Shown: positions 8,954-17,393 of the stretch, piece by piece | How the letters are laid out: every line of letters begins with the position of its first letter | How positions within the stretch are numbered: the stretch's first letter is position 1 | Source: Chloroflexota bacterium | GTDB taxonomy: Bacteria > Chloroflexota > Limnocylindria > P2-11E | Reading direction: 5' to 3' | Assembly: GCA_005889405.1 (NCBI GenBank) | Contig: VBFY01000065.1 | Location: 1 to 46,386, forward strand | DNA: 46,386 bases | The notes under the pieces: model-generated | Databases searched by the model: none | Seen by the model: only the letters and a program-made list of their open reading frames with translations | Told to the model about the DNA's origin: nothing | Made by a program: the position numbers and the translations under genes

Positions 8954-9073
8954 CTAGCAGTAGCCGCCAGTTGAGGACGGATCGCATGCGTTGGCCGTGC
9001 CGGCCGCGATGTTCGTCGAGAACGCGAGTCCAAGAGCAACGACGATTGCGAGGATGAAACGACGGAACGACAT
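8954..9073 (-). CDS. Small secreted peptide precursor, candidate signalling peptide
   Basis: A 39-codon ORF with strong support as a real gene: a perfect Shine-Dalgarno GGGAGGA lies 7 bases before the ATG, and a promoter (TTTACT-17-GATAGT) lies about 50 bases upstream. The product has a classical Sec signal peptide: basic start MSFRRF, hydrophobic core ILAIVVALGLAF, and a signal peptidase I site after AGTANA. The predicted mature peptide is CDPSSTGGYC, ten residues with a Cys at each end, which could close into a disulfide ring. The Cys at +1 could suggest a lipoprotein, but the -3 residue is Ala rather than Leu and a 10-residue lipoprotein would be odd. The next gene downstream is an HTH-TPR regulator, so a pheromone-receptor pair is a reasonable inference. 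I recognise no known family. Confidence 0.72.
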   Translation of the reverse strand: MSFRRFILAIVVALGLAFSTNIAAGTANACDPSSTGGYC

Positions 9074-9126
9074 GAGTGGGTCCTCCCGACCCCACCGGCG
9101 AATTTGTCGCTGGGCCCGTCGGGGCG

Positions 9127-9155
9127 ACTATCGCGGCGTGGCGGTCGGAAGTAAA
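9127..9155 (-). promoter_or_regulatory. Promoter of the small peptide gene
   Basis: Minus strand TTTACT (9155-9150), exactly 17 bases, then GATAGT (9132-9127); each hexamer matches 4 of 6 consensus bases. Predicted start near 9120 gives a leader of about 47 bases containing the Shine-Dalgarno at 9087-9081. Confidence 0.5.
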
Positions 9156-9196
9156 GGAGGGTTTGTCTTGGATCGAATCGGAACTCGATTGCATGC

Positions 9197-10111
9197 TCAG
9201 TCGGCCGGAGAGGCCACGGGAGCGGGCTCCGAACGCGACCGACCGCCGGCAACTGCATTGAGCGCGACGGCGACGACCACCAGCGCCGCGCCCGCCACCA
9301 TTCGCCAGGTGATGTTCTCCCCCAGCGCGAGTGCGCCGATGAGCAGCGCCTGCGCGGGGATGACGACCTGCGCGAGCGTCATCGTCGTCGGACGCAGGCG
9401 TCGGGTGAGCCACATCTGCAGCACGAGCCCGACACACGACCCGAACAACACGAGGTAGCCGAAGGCGAGAGCGGCGCCGCCGTTCCAGCTCGCGGCCTGA
9501 CCAGCCTGCGCCGCGGCGAATGGCAACAGGAACAGCGCTCCGGCGGTCGTGCCGATCGCGACGAGCGGCAGGGGTGAGCCCCGGCGCAGCTCGCGTGCCT
9601 GAAGGATCGAACCGATCGCCCACGTCACGGGCATGACGGCGAGAAGCACGCTGGCCGTGAGAGCTTCCGGTCGGCCGCTCGTATCGGGCGCGCCCACGAG
9701 GACGCCGATACCCGCGAGGCCGAGGAGCAGTCCGAGGACCTTCAACGCCGAGAGCCGGTCGCCTCGTATCAGGAAGTGCGCGAGCAACGCGGTCCAGATC
9801 GGAGCCGACGCGCCGAAGACGGAGACCAGTCCGCTCGGCACGTATTGCTCCGACCAGAAGATGATCGCCCAGCTCGACCCGGTGTTGAAGATCCCAACGA
9901 CGATCGCGGAAACGATCACGCGGCGACCCTGGGGAAACGGATGCCGCATCGCGAGCGACAGTCCGATGAGGACGATCGACACCGCGACCGCGCGCTCGAA
10001 GGCGAAGACGAATGGGGGCACGGCCTCGACGCCGACTTTGATCGCGGCCCAGGTGGAGCCCCAGAGCGCGATGAGCAAGACGTAGCCGGCGCTGACCGCG
10101 AATGGGGGCAT
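9197..10111 (-). CDS. EamA/DMT-family transporter
   Basis: A 304-residue protein with ten predicted transmembrane helices in two homologous five-helix halves, the pattern of EamA (DUF6) drug/metabolite exporters. The first half starts VLLIALWGSTWAAIKVGVEAVPP, the typical EamA opening, and the second half contains VTWAIGSILQARELRR and the closing LIGALALGENITWRMVAGAALVVV. Substrate is unknown. ATG 10111 is 30 bases from the divergent SCO1 gene; the longer frame upstream overlaps SCO1 and is rejected. Confidence 0.88.
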   Translation of the reverse strand: MPPFAVSAGYVLLIALWGSTWAAIKVGVEAVPPFVFAFERAVAVSIVLIGLSLAMRHPFPQGRRVIVSAIVVGIFNTGSSWAIIFWSEQYVPSGLVSVFGASAPIWTALLAHFLIRGDRLSALKVLGLLLGLAGIGVLVGAPDTSGRPEALTASVLLAVMPVTWAIGSILQARELRRGSPLPLVAIGTTAGALFLLPFAAAQAGQAASWNGGAALAFGYLVLFGSCVGLVLQMWLTRRLRPTTMTLAQVVIPAQALLIGALALGENITWRMVAGAALVVVAVALNAVAGGRSRSEPAPVASPAD

Positions 10112-10141
10112 CGCTTCGATGATGGGCCATATGCTCGAACG

Positions 10142-10720
10142 GTGATCCGCGCCTTCGTCCTCGCGCTGGTTTGCGCGCTCGTGATCTCGTCGTGCGGTGA
10201 GGATCACCTTCTCGGCACGGAGTTGGAGAAGAACGCGGCGCCGGACTTCACTTTGACCGACGGTGTGAGCGGCAAGAGCATCACGCTGTCGTCGCTGCGG
10301 AAGAGCACCGTCGCGCTCGCATTCCTCTACACGCGGTGTCCCGACGTGTGTCCCCTCACCGCGGGCCAGTTCCGGGCCGCGCAGCGCTCGCTGGGCGACA
10401 GCGCATCGAAGGTCGAATTCGTGGCGGTCTCGGTCGACCCCGAGGGGGACACGCCGGCGACGGTCCGCGAGTTCTCGAGCCTGCACGACCTCAGCGATCG
10501 CTGGCACTACCTGATCGGGCCACGCGCGCAGCTCGAGGCGGTGTGGGCCCTGTACGGGATCGGCTCCTTCGCCTCATCCGGAGCACGCGCGGTCGAACAC
10601 AACGACGCGATCTACCTCATCGACTCTCGCGGGCGCGAGCGGGCGATCGTGCACTCGAGCGATCCACCGAACTGGCTGCTCGACGATCTGCGAGCGCTGA
10701 TCAGGGAGAGCTCCGACTAG
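10142..10720 (+). CDS. SCO1/SenC copper chaperone lipoprotein
   Basis: A 192-residue thioredoxin-fold lipoprotein. A signal segment ends in lipobox ISSC (Cys19 in the GTG-start numbering). The copper-binding CPDVC (CxxxC) and the distal His in VEHNDAIYL are present, as required for delivery of copper to the CuA site of cytochrome oxidase subunit II. It sits beside coxC and near coxB, whose CuA site it would load. GTG 10142 is chosen because the signal peptide begins there. Confidence 0.9.
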   Translation: MIRAFVLALVCALVISSCGEDHLLGTELEKNAAPDFTLTDGVSGKSITLSSLRKSTVALAFLYTRCPDVCPLTAGQFRAAQRSLGDSASKVEFVAVSVDPEGDTPATVREFSSLHDLSDRWHYLIGPRAQLEAVWALYGIGSFASSGARAVEHNDAIYLIDSRGRERAIVHSSDPPNWLLDDLRALIRESSD

Positions 10721-10728
10721 CTCGCGCC

Positions 10729-11424
10729 TCAGCCGATGATGTAAATGACCGTGAAGAGGCCGATCCACACGACGTCGACGAAGTGCCAGTAGATCGACGC
10801 GGCCTCGACGGCGAGGTGCCGCTCCGCGCTGAACTGGCCCTTGACCGTGCGGAAGAGCACGAGTGAATTCATGAGGATGCCGCCGGTGACGTGCGCGCCA
10901 TGGAAACCGGTGAGCGTGAAGAACACCGCGGCGAAGATCCCGTTGTCGGGTAGAAAGCCGAGTCGCGTGTACTCGTAGAGCTGGCCGCTGATGAACCAGA
11001 TACCGAGGATGACGGTGGGGATCAGCCAGTTACGAAGACCGCGGCGATCGCCGCGCTTGATAGCGTTGACGGCGAGCTGCATCGTGACGCTCGACGCGAG
11101 CAGCGCGATCGTGTTGATTGCGACGATCGGCACCGTCAGGCCGAAGATGTTCGTCGTCGAGTTCCAGTGCGGCTTGTCGCATTCCTCCGCGCAGCGCTGA
11201 AAGATCGGCTGCCAATCGGGGATGCGCGCTCGCAGGAAGAAGTACGTGGTGAAGAGCGCGAAGAAGAACATCGCCTCGGTCGAGACGAAGAGGATGCAGG
11301 CCCACATGCCGTGCGAGAAGCGGCCGGGCTGCGCCTCGAGGCCGGTGTCATTGGTCGGAAGGCGGTCGCGAGGGCGCTCGCGGCGCCCGCGGACGATCGG
11401 CCGGTCCTCGATGCGCGAGCTCAC
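10729..11424 (-). CDS. coxC: Cytochrome c oxidase subunit III
   Basis: A 231-residue protein with five transmembrane helices, the short form of subunit III lacking the first two helices of the mitochondrial protein. Recognisable segments: GMWACILFVSTEAMFFFALFTTY, the TLTGFHGAHVTGGI helix, and the end SIYWHFVDVVWIGLFTVIYI. Subunit III stabilises proton uptake in the oxidase. It follows the subunit IV-like gene after 3 bases, and its stop faces the SCO1 stop. Confidence 0.93.
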   Translation of the reverse strand: MSSRIEDRPIVRGRRERPRDRLPTNDTGLEAQPGRFSHGMWACILFVSTEAMFFFALFTTYFFLRARIPDWQPIFQRCAEECDKPHWNSTTNIFGLTVPIVAINTIALLASSVTMQLAVNAIKRGDRRGLRNWLIPTVILGIWFISGQLYEYTRLGFLPDNGIFAAVFFTLTGFHGAHVTGGILMNSLVLFRTVKGQFSAERHLAVEAASIYWHFVDVVWIGLFTVIYIIG

Positions 11425-11427
11425 CGG

Positions 11428-11667
11428 TTAGTGCCCGCCGTGACCGGTGGGATCGCCGGCCGCGACGTACGCGCGAGCGTCATCGATGAGCCAGGTCGCG
11501 AGCCCGAGGACGAGGATCACCGCGCCGATGACGATGAAGACGGGGCCGACGAGGATGCCGAACGCGAGGATCGTCACACCGAGACCGATGATCGGGGGTG
11601 AGGGACTTGGTGCCGGCGCGTGCGGCTCGTGCTCGGCCGTCGCGTTGGTCTCGTGGTGTCCGGACAC
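11428..11667 (-). CDS. Small two-helix protein, cytochrome c oxidase subunit IV-like
   Basis: A 79-residue protein with a Pro/His-rich N-terminus and two hydrophobic helices separated by a short turn (about 25-63: IIGLGVTILAFGILVGPVFIVI, LVLGLATWLI). Sequence similarity to a named family is not evident, but position immediately before coxC and the two-helix hairpin match accessory subunit IV proteins of bacterial aa3 oxidases. It is divergent from coxB with 60 bases between. Confidence 0.7.
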   Translation of the reverse strand: MSGHHETNATAEHEPHAPAPSPSPPIIGLGVTILAFGILVGPVFIVIGAVILVLGLATWLIDDARAYVAAGDPTGHGGH

Positions 11668-11727
11668 GCGCGCCAGTGTATGAGGGCGATTGGCGCGTGT
11701 CGAAACGACGCCCTAATCTTTGTCGCG

Positions 11728-12771
11728 ATGTTCTCGGTCCGCATTCGCATGGCCCTCGGGGTGATCACCGCACTCGTCATCGCGCTTCTCTCGTCCACCG
11801 CGGCGCTCGCCGATGGTCCGTGGCCGAACGATCCACAGGGCCCGCAGGCGAAGGCGATCGCCGATCTCTACTGGATCATGTTCGTCGCCGCCGTGGTGGT
11901 GCTCGCGATCGTGGACGGCGGGATCATCTATGCCGGGATCAAGTTCCGTGAACGGCCGGGGCACGTCGCGAAACAGTTCCACGGCCAGAACGTCCTCGAG
12001 CTGACGTGGACCGTCGTTCCCACGCTCATGGTCGTCAGCTTCGCGGTGTTGTCATGGCAGAAGCTCGACTTCATCAACGACACGCGCGGGGGCGACGTGG
12101 GCATGGTCATCCAGGCGCAGGGTCAGCAGTGGCAGTGGACCTTCAGCTACCCGCACGAGGACCGGTTCAAGCTCCTCGATGGGACCTTCCTACAGACATC
12201 CGAGGAGCTGCATATCACGGTCGGGACCAAGGTGCGCATCGAGCTGTCGGCGAAGGATGTGATCCACTCGTTCTGGGTGCCGTCAATCGGGGGCAAGAAG
12301 GATGCGGTCCCGGGTCGCGCGACGGAACTCTGGATCCAGGCCGACAAGCCGGGCACATACAAGGGTCAGTGCCTCGAGTTCTGCGGCGACGGGCATGCCG
12401 ACATGCTCATCACACTGGTTGCGCATCCGGTCAGCGACTACGATGCCTGGGCCCTGGAAGCCGTCAAAGAGGCGAACCGCCTACGGGACCCATTGACGGT
12501 GAAGGGCCGCGAGACGTTCCTCTCTTTGGCGTGTGTGGGCTGCCACACCGTCAAAGGCACGACGGCCGCAGGCAAGATCGGCCCTGAGCTGACGCACGTC
12601 GCGAGCCAGAAGAGCATCGCCGGCGGCGTGCTCTCTCCGGTGGACGAGGCGAACCTCACGCGCTGGATCAAAGACCCGCCCGCCGTGAAGCCCGGGACGA
12701 AGATGCCGAACTACAACCTATCGGACCAACAGATTCACGACATCGTGCAGTGGCTGCTGACGCTGAAGTGA
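11728..12771 (+). CDS. coxB: Cytochrome c oxidase subunit II with fused cytochrome c domain (caa3 type)
   Basis: 348 residues: signal sequence, two transmembrane helices, a cupredoxin domain and a C-terminal class I cytochrome c. CuA ligands are visible: His in DVIHSFWVPS, then CLEFCGDGHADM (two Cys, His, Met and the Glu carbonyl). The fused domain has CVGCH for covalent heme and a Met ligand in GTKMPNY. It accepts electrons from soluble cytochrome or directly from an upstream complex and passes them to coxA. ATG 11728 begins the signal peptide. It is convergent with the coxA operon and separated from coxA by 3 kb, an uncommon order. Confidence 0.95.
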   Translation: MFSVRIRMALGVITALVIALLSSTAALADGPWPNDPQGPQAKAIADLYWIMFVAAVVVLAIVDGGIIYAGIKFRERPGHVAKQFHGQNVLELTWTVVPTLMVVSFAVLSWQKLDFINDTRGGDVGMVIQAQGQQWQWTFSYPHEDRFKLLDGTFLQTSEELHITVGTKVRIELSAKDVIHSFWVPSIGGKKDAVPGRATELWIQADKPGTYKGQCLEFCGDGHADMLITLVAHPVSDYDAWALEAVKEANRLRDPLTVKGRETFLSLACVGCHTVKGTTAAGKIGPELTHVASQKSIAGGVLSPVDEANLTRWIKDPPAVKPGTKMPNYNLSDQQIHDIVQWLLTLK

Positions 12772-12779
12772 CCGCGAGC

Positions 12780-13190
12780 TCATTGGACTGTTAGCGCCGC
12801 TCGCATCCCCAGCTGATAGTGGCCCGCGATGTTGCAGATGATGACGTACTTTCCCGCCGCAAGATCCGCGGTCACCACCGACACCTTGCCGACGGGAAGG
12901 CTCTTCACCTGCTTCACGAGGCCGTCCTCTTTCGCCTTTGCGTCGCCGGTCGTCGGCAGCTGGTCGAAGGGCAGATCGGTCTTGATGAGCTCGAACGAGT
13001 GCTCCATGTTGCCCTCGTTCTTGACGCCGAACCGCACGGTCCCGGCCTTCGCGGTGGCGGTGCTCAGCAGCACCCGGTAGTCCTGCATGTGGACCGCGAC
13101 GTCGACGTCCGCGGGGATGTTGTCGGCCGCCGGTGCGCACGCCGCGATGGTCACGGCGAGGCCCAGGAGCAGCGCGAGGGGAAGTCTCAC
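12780..13190 (-). CDS. Type 1 copper (cupredoxin) lipoprotein
   Basis: 136 residues: lipobox IAAC near residue 18, then a plastocyanin-like domain with mononuclear copper ligands His in NMEHSFEL and Cys, His, Met in CNIAGHYQLGM. It could carry electrons to or from the oxidase or hold copper outside the membrane. The GTG start overlaps the ctaG stop (GTGA), so it is translationally coupled as the last gene of the coxA operon. Its stop is 8 bases from the coxB stop. Confidence 0.88.
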   Translation of the reverse strand: MRLPLALLLGLAVTIAACAPAADNIPADVDVAVHMQDYRVLLSTATAKAGTVRFGVKNEGNMEHSFELIKTDLPFDQLPTTGDAKAKEDGLVKQVKSLPVGKVSVVTADLAAGKYVIICNIAGHYQLGMRAALTVQ

Positions 13191-13942
13191 GAACGCAGCG
13201 TACCGCGCTCGCGCCGACGCTGCGTTTCCTCCTCGTACGCGAGCCAGCGGAAGAACGCGAGCGAGACGCCGAGCAGGAAGACCGCGTCGCCGATGACCCA
13301 CATGAGCGCTCCGCCGATCCGCTGATCCGAGAGCGCGTCGAGTCCGTACCTCGCGGCGCGATCGGCGTAGTGGGGATAGAGCAGCCGCGTCGAGAACGAG
13401 AGGATGCCGCCGAGCAGTGTGTTCTGCGCCGCGCCGGCGAGCAGCAGATAGATGATGCGAGCGGCGTAGGGCAGCGTTCCGCGGAACGGCACCGGATCGA
13501 TGACCACGCTCCAGAACAACAGCCCCGCGCCGAAGAAATGCGCGTGCTCGAAGACGTGGATCCGCGCGTCCTCGACGGCGGCGTCGTAGAGCGACGGCCA
13601 GTGCCAGAGATAGACGCCGCCGACGAACAGCAGGACGGCGATGAGAGGATGGCGCAGGAGGTGAACGACAGCCCGCACCGGCCCGCTTCGCGCGAGCGGG
13701 CGAACGACGCGCGCGCGCATCCAGTCGGGCAGACCCAGGAGCACGGGGCGCACCGGCTCGCCGATGAAGAGGAGCGGCGGCGCGATCGTCGTGAGGAGCA
13801 CGTGCTGCAGCATGTGGATGCTGAAGAGGTCGACCGCGAGGACCTCGAGCGCTGGGACGAGCGCGGCGAGGAAGGTCGCGACCCCGAGGAAGAAGACGCC
13901 CGTGCGCCATGCCGCCCAGCGCCGCCGCTTCATCCGCCGCAC
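13187..13942 (-). CDS. ctaG: CtaG-family (Caa3_CtaG) oxidase assembly protein
   Basis: A polytopic membrane protein of the caa3 CtaG family, required for copper insertion or assembly of caa3 oxidases. Diagnostic segments: FSIHMLQHVLLTTIAPPLLFIGEPV, WPSLYDAAVEDARIHVFEHAHFFGAGLLFW and the C-terminal LMWVIGDAVFLLGVSLAFF. Conserved His residues in HMLQH and FEHAHF are likely metal ligands. GTG 13942 is the first usual start, but an expected N-terminal helix (IEALAVLLAVLAAAAYARG) is encoded just before it, where only ATT 13999 (after a GGTGGA) could initiate, overlapping the ctaAB stop. A longer protein is possible. Confidence 0.85.
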   Translation of the reverse strand: MRRMKRRRWAAWRTGVFFLGVATFLAALVPALEVLAVDLFSIHMLQHVLLTTIAPPLLFIGEPVRPVLLGLPDWMRARVVRPLARSGPVRAVVHLLRHPLIAVLLFVGGVYLWHWPSLYDAAVEDARIHVFEHAHFFGAGLLFWSVVIDPVPFRGTLPYAARIIYLLLAGAAQNTLLGGILSFSTRLLYPHYADRAARYGLDALSDQRIGGALMWVIGDAVFLLGVSLAFFRWLAYEEETQRRRERGTLRS

Positions 13943-13986
13943 GCCGCGCGCGTAGGCCGCCGCGGCAAGGACGGCGAGGAGGACGG

Positions 13987-15744
13987 CTAGAGCTTCAATG
14001 AGGTGTCCACCATGATCGCGACGAACAGCAGCGCGAGATAGAGGAGCGAGTACACGTAGAGGCCGCGCGCGATCGCACGTCGGCGGGCCGCGGCCGCGCG
14101 TATCAGGCGAATGGACCATCCGACGAACACGAGTCCGAGACCGACCGCGGCGACCAGATAGAGGGGCCCGAGGCCGCCGCCCAGGAACAGCAGCAGCGAA
14201 AGCGGCACGAGCGAGAGCGCGTAGGTGAAGATGCCCCAGGTCGTCGCCTCCTCGCCGCGGACGACGGGCAGCATCGGGATGCCGGCGCGTTTGTAGTCGT
14301 CGCTGATGAGGAGCGCGAGGGCCCAGAAGTGCGCCGGCGTCCAGAAAAAGATGATCGCGAACAGGAGCCACGCCGAGAGATCGAGCGACCCGGTGACCGC
14401 GGCCCAACCGACGAGCGGCGGGATCGCGCCCGCGGCGCCACCGATGACGATGTTCTGCACCGTGGAGCGCTTGAGCCACAACGTGTAGACGAGGATGTAG
14501 AACAGCGTGCCGGCGATGGCGAGCGCCGCGGCGAGGATGTTCGCGAACACCGCGAGCACGGCGAACGCGATGATGTTGAGGACGATCCCAAGGCCGATCG
14601 CCCACTCGTCGGGCACGCGGTGCGCCGGCAATGGCCGGCGGCGCGTGCGCCGCATGAGCTCGTCGATGTCGCGGTCGAAGTAATGGTTCAGCGCGGACGC
14701 GCCGCCGCTCGCGGCCGCTCCTCCAACGAGCGTGGCCGCGAGCAACGAGAACGGCGGCACTCCGCGTGCCGCCAGGAACATGGCGCCGATCGCGGTGAGA
14801 AGCAGCAGCGACATGATCGCGGGCTTCGTGAGGGCGACCATGTCCGACACGAGCTCGCGCCTCGGCAGCGCGGGACGCCACGCGACGACGGTGAGCGCGA
14901 CGGTCAAACACCAGACCAGCGACGCGAGTGCGGGATGCGCGCCGAGCGCCCACGGTGAGAAGCCCGACAGCGGATTGGCCGCGCCGACGGCGATCTGCGC
15001 GACGAACGCGACCGCGGTGCTCGACGCGAGCGTGCCGAGGCCGGGCGCCTCGCGGCGATGTCGCCAGGCCTGCCAGCACGCCGCGAGCAGGACCACGCCG
15101 ACCACGGCGGCGACCCACCGGTGCGCCATATGGATCGCGGCCGCGCCGAACATCGGGAACGCGCCGTCGTCGCAGAGGGGCCAGGTCGTGCACGCGGTGC
15201 TCGCATCCGCGCCGCGCACGTACGCGCCCGTGAGCATGAGGACGAACGTGCCGACGGCCGCGGCGAGCAGCAGCGCGGTCCACGGCGCGGCGCGACCGCG
15301 TGTGGCGAGGGCGGGCCAATGTATCTCGACCGCGAGCACGGTGAGCACCGCGAGGAGGACCTCCGCGTTCGCGAGATGCGCCGTGACGGCGGTGCTCGGG
15401 AGTTCGAGCAGCACGACGATGCCGCCGAGAACCGCCTGGAGGAGGTAGAGCACGCCCCCGGCAACGACGAGCGTGAGCACGCGACGCTGCGCGCGGTACG
15501 ACGCGATCGTCACAGCGACGAGCGCCGCCAAGCTCAGACCGCCCGCGACGCCGAGGAAGCGGTGGAACCACTCGATGCGCGTCGCCGTGTCGAGGCCGGG
15601 CAGGAACTGTCCGTGGCAGAGCGGCCAGTCGGGACAGCCGAGGCCCGACCCGCTTACGCGCACGACGCCGCCCCACACGACGACGAGGAAGGACAACGCG
15701 AGCGTGACGTACACAAGGAGGCGGTAACGCGGGCCGAAGCTCAT
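13987..15744 (-). CDS. ctaAB: Fused heme A synthase - heme O synthase (CtaA-CtaB)
   Basis: 585 residues. The N-terminal half (1-280) is CtaA/COX15: cysteine pairs GLGCPDWPLC and ACTTWPLC and four heme-ligand His candidates (EWFHRFLG, TAHLANAE, IHMAHRWVA, GAHPALAS). The C-terminal half (290-585) is CtaB/COX10 protoheme farnesyltransferase: NHYFDRDIDELMRRT (NxxxDxxxD prenyl-diphosphate site) and ISDDYKRAGIPMLPVV. CtaB makes heme O, CtaA oxidises it to heme A, so a single chain covers the pathway, with the second enzyme first in sequence. It lies 21 bases after coxA in the same operon. Confidence 0.93.
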   Translation of the reverse strand: MSFGPRYRLLVYVTLALSFLVVVWGGVVRVSGSGLGCPDWPLCHGQFLPGLDTATRIEWFHRFLGVAGGLSLAALVAVTIASYRAQRRVLTLVVAGGVLYLLQAVLGGIVVLLELPSTAVTAHLANAEVLLAVLTVLAVEIHWPALATRGRAAPWTALLLAAAVGTFVLMLTGAYVRGADASTACTTWPLCDDGAFPMFGAAAIHMAHRWVAAVVGVVLLAACWQAWRHRREAPGLGTLASSTAVAFVAQIAVGAANPLSGFSPWALGAHPALASLVWCLTVALTVVAWRPALPRRELVSDMVALTKPAIMSLLLLTAIGAMFLAARGVPPFSLLAATLVGGAAASGGASALNHYFDRDIDELMRRTRRRPLPAHRVPDEWAIGLGIVLNIIAFAVLAVFANILAAALAIAGTLFYILVYTLWLKRSTVQNIVIGGAAGAIPPLVGWAAVTGSLDLSAWLLFAIIFFWTPAHFWALALLISDDYKRAGIPMLPVVRGEEATTWGIFTYALSLVPLSLLLFLGGGLGPLYLVAAVGLGLVFVGWSIRLIRAAAARRRAIARGLYVYSLLYLALLFVAIMVDTSLKL

Positions 15745-15755
15745 GCGGACTTCAC

Positions 15756-15780
15756 GACGTGCTCCCTAGTGGGGCACGTC
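15756..15780 (-). promoter_or_regulatory. Intercistronic hairpin spanning the coxA stop
   Basis: GACGTGC and GCACGTC arms plus an inner CCC/GGG, with a 4-base loop, form a stem of about 10 bp that includes the coxA stop codon (15766-15768). No T-run follows, so it more likely affects mRNA stability or processing than termination. Confidence 0.45.
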
Positions 15781-17385
15781 TTCCTTCAAAGGACGTGCGC
15801 TGTGCACGACCGGGATGCGTGCGAAGTTGTAGGGCGGCGGCGGCGAGCTCGTCGCCCACTCGAGCGTGTCGCCCTCCCACGGGTCGTCGTCAGCGACCTT
15901 CCCGCCCTTCATCACGATGCTGCTGATGAAGTTGAAGATGAAGATCGTGACCGACAGCGCGATGAGGTAGACACCGATCGTCGCGATGAGGTTCAGGAGA
16001 CCCCATTCGGGCGACTGTACGTAGTGATAGGTCCGGCGAGGCATGCCCTCGATGCCGAGCTGGTGCATCGGATAGAAGGCGAGGTTGAAGCCGAGGAAGA
16101 AGATGAGGAACTGGATCGTGCCGAGCTTCTCGCTCATCAGGCGCCCGCTCATCTTCGGGATCCAGTAATACGCCGCGGCAAAGAAGCTGAAGAGCGCACC
16201 GCCCACGAGCACATAGTGGATGTGCGCGACTACGTAGTACGTATCGGAGAGCTGGATGTCCACCGGCACCGAGGCCAGGAACACGCCCGAGATGCCACCG
16301 ATGGTGAAGACCGCGAGGAAGCCGAGCGCGAAGAGCATCGACGTTTTGAAACGCAGCGAGCCGCCCCACAGCGTGCCGACCCACGAGAACACCTTCACCC
16401 CTGTCGGCACGGCGATGAGCATCGTCGACGACATGAAGAAGACCTGCAGCACCGGGTCGATGCCGGCGACGAACATGTGGTGCACGAACACGCCGAACGA
16501 GAGGAAGCCGATCGCGACGGACGCGTAGGCGATCATCTTGTAGCCGAAGATCGGCTTGCGTGAGAACACCGGGAGCACTTCGCTGATCACGCCGAACCCC
16601 GGCAGGATCATGATGTAGACCTCGGGGTGGCCGAAGAACCAGAACAGGTACTGCCAGAGGAGCGGATCGGCGCCCTCACCGACCGAGAAGAAGTTCGTTC
16701 CAGCGAGGCGGTCGAACAGCAGCAGCACGCCCGCGACGGTGAGGAACGGCATCGCGAGCACGAGCAGGAAGCTCGTCACGAGGACGCTCCACGCGAAGAG
16801 GGTGATGCGATGGAACGTCATGCCCGGTGCGCGCAACGAGAAGATCGTCACGATCATGTTCAGCGCGCCGAAGATCGATGAGAAGCCGAGGACTGTCAGA
16901 CCGATGATCCACAGGTCCTGGCCGACCTGTGGCGAGAACGGCTTCGTCGAGAGCGGCACATAGGATGTCCAGCCCGCGGCCGGAGGACCGACGAGGAAGC
17001 TCGAGTACAGGAGCATGCCGCCCGACACGAGCAGCCAGTACGAGAGCGCGTTGAGCCGCGGGAACGCCATGTCGCGCGCGCCGAGCTGCAGCGGAATGAT
17101 GTAGTTCGCGAATCCGGTCCACACCGGGACCACGAACAGGAACACCATCGTCGTCCCGTGCATCGTGAACGCGGCGTTGTACTGCTGCGCGGTCAGGATG
17201 TGTCCGTCGGGCGTCGCGAGCTGCGTCCGCATCGCGAGCGCGAGCAGACCGCCGGACAGGAAGAAGAAGAAGGTCGTGAAGAGGTAGAGAACACCGATCT
17301 TCTTGTGGTCGGTGGTCGTAACCCATTCGAGGATCCCCGTGTAACGGGGTCGGGCGATCGGAAAGGTCTGTTCGGCGGTGGCCAT
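15766..17385 (-). CDS. coxA: Cytochrome c oxidase subunit I
   Basis: 539 residues, twelve transmembrane helices. Motifs: first heme a ligand His in FTMHGTTMVFLFV, CuB site WFFGHPEVYIMILP (His-Tyr crosslink and the A-family Glu), HHMF, K-channel TGVKVFSW, and HIHYVLVGG with ligands of hemes a and a3. The Glu in GHPEVY marks an A1-type proton-pumping oxidase. A promoter TTGACA-17-TGGAAT (17422-17394) predicts transcription starting about one base before ATG 17385, so this ATG is preferred over the ATG at 17400, which would lie within the promoter. It heads coxA-ctaAB-ctaG-cupredoxin. Confidence 0.96.
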   Translation of the reverse strand: MATAEQTFPIARPRYTGILEWVTTTDHKKIGVLYLFTTFFFFLSGGLLALAMRTQLATPDGHILTAQQYNAAFTMHGTTMVFLFVVPVWTGFANYIIPLQLGARDMAFPRLNALSYWLLVSGGMLLYSSFLVGPPAAGWTSYVPLSTKPFSPQVGQDLWIIGLTVLGFSSIFGALNMIVTIFSLRAPGMTFHRITLFAWSVLVTSFLLVLAMPFLTVAGVLLLFDRLAGTNFFSVGEGADPLLWQYLFWFFGHPEVYIMILPGFGVISEVLPVFSRKPIFGYKMIAYASVAIGFLSFGVFVHHMFVAGIDPVLQVFFMSSTMLIAVPTGVKVFSWVGTLWGGSLRFKTSMLFALGFLAVFTIGGISGVFLASVPVDIQLSDTYYVVAHIHYVLVGGALFSFFAAAYYWIPKMSGRLMSEKLGTIQFLIFFLGFNLAFYPMHQLGIEGMPRRTYHYVQSPEWGLLNLIATIGVYLIALSVTIFIFNFISSIVMKGGKVADDDPWEGDTLEWATSSPPPPYNFARIPVVHSARPLKEDVPH

Positions 17386-17393
17386 GCAAGTCC

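Noticed and set aside
13187-15676. An 829-codon minus-strand frame
   Set aside because: Only its last 250 codons are the real ctaG; the rest is an Arg-rich shadow of the ctaA-ctaB fusion.
15058-16563. A 501-codon plus-strand ORF
   Set aside because: Charged, low-complexity antisense reading of coxA and the ctaA-ctaB fusion; an effect of high GC.
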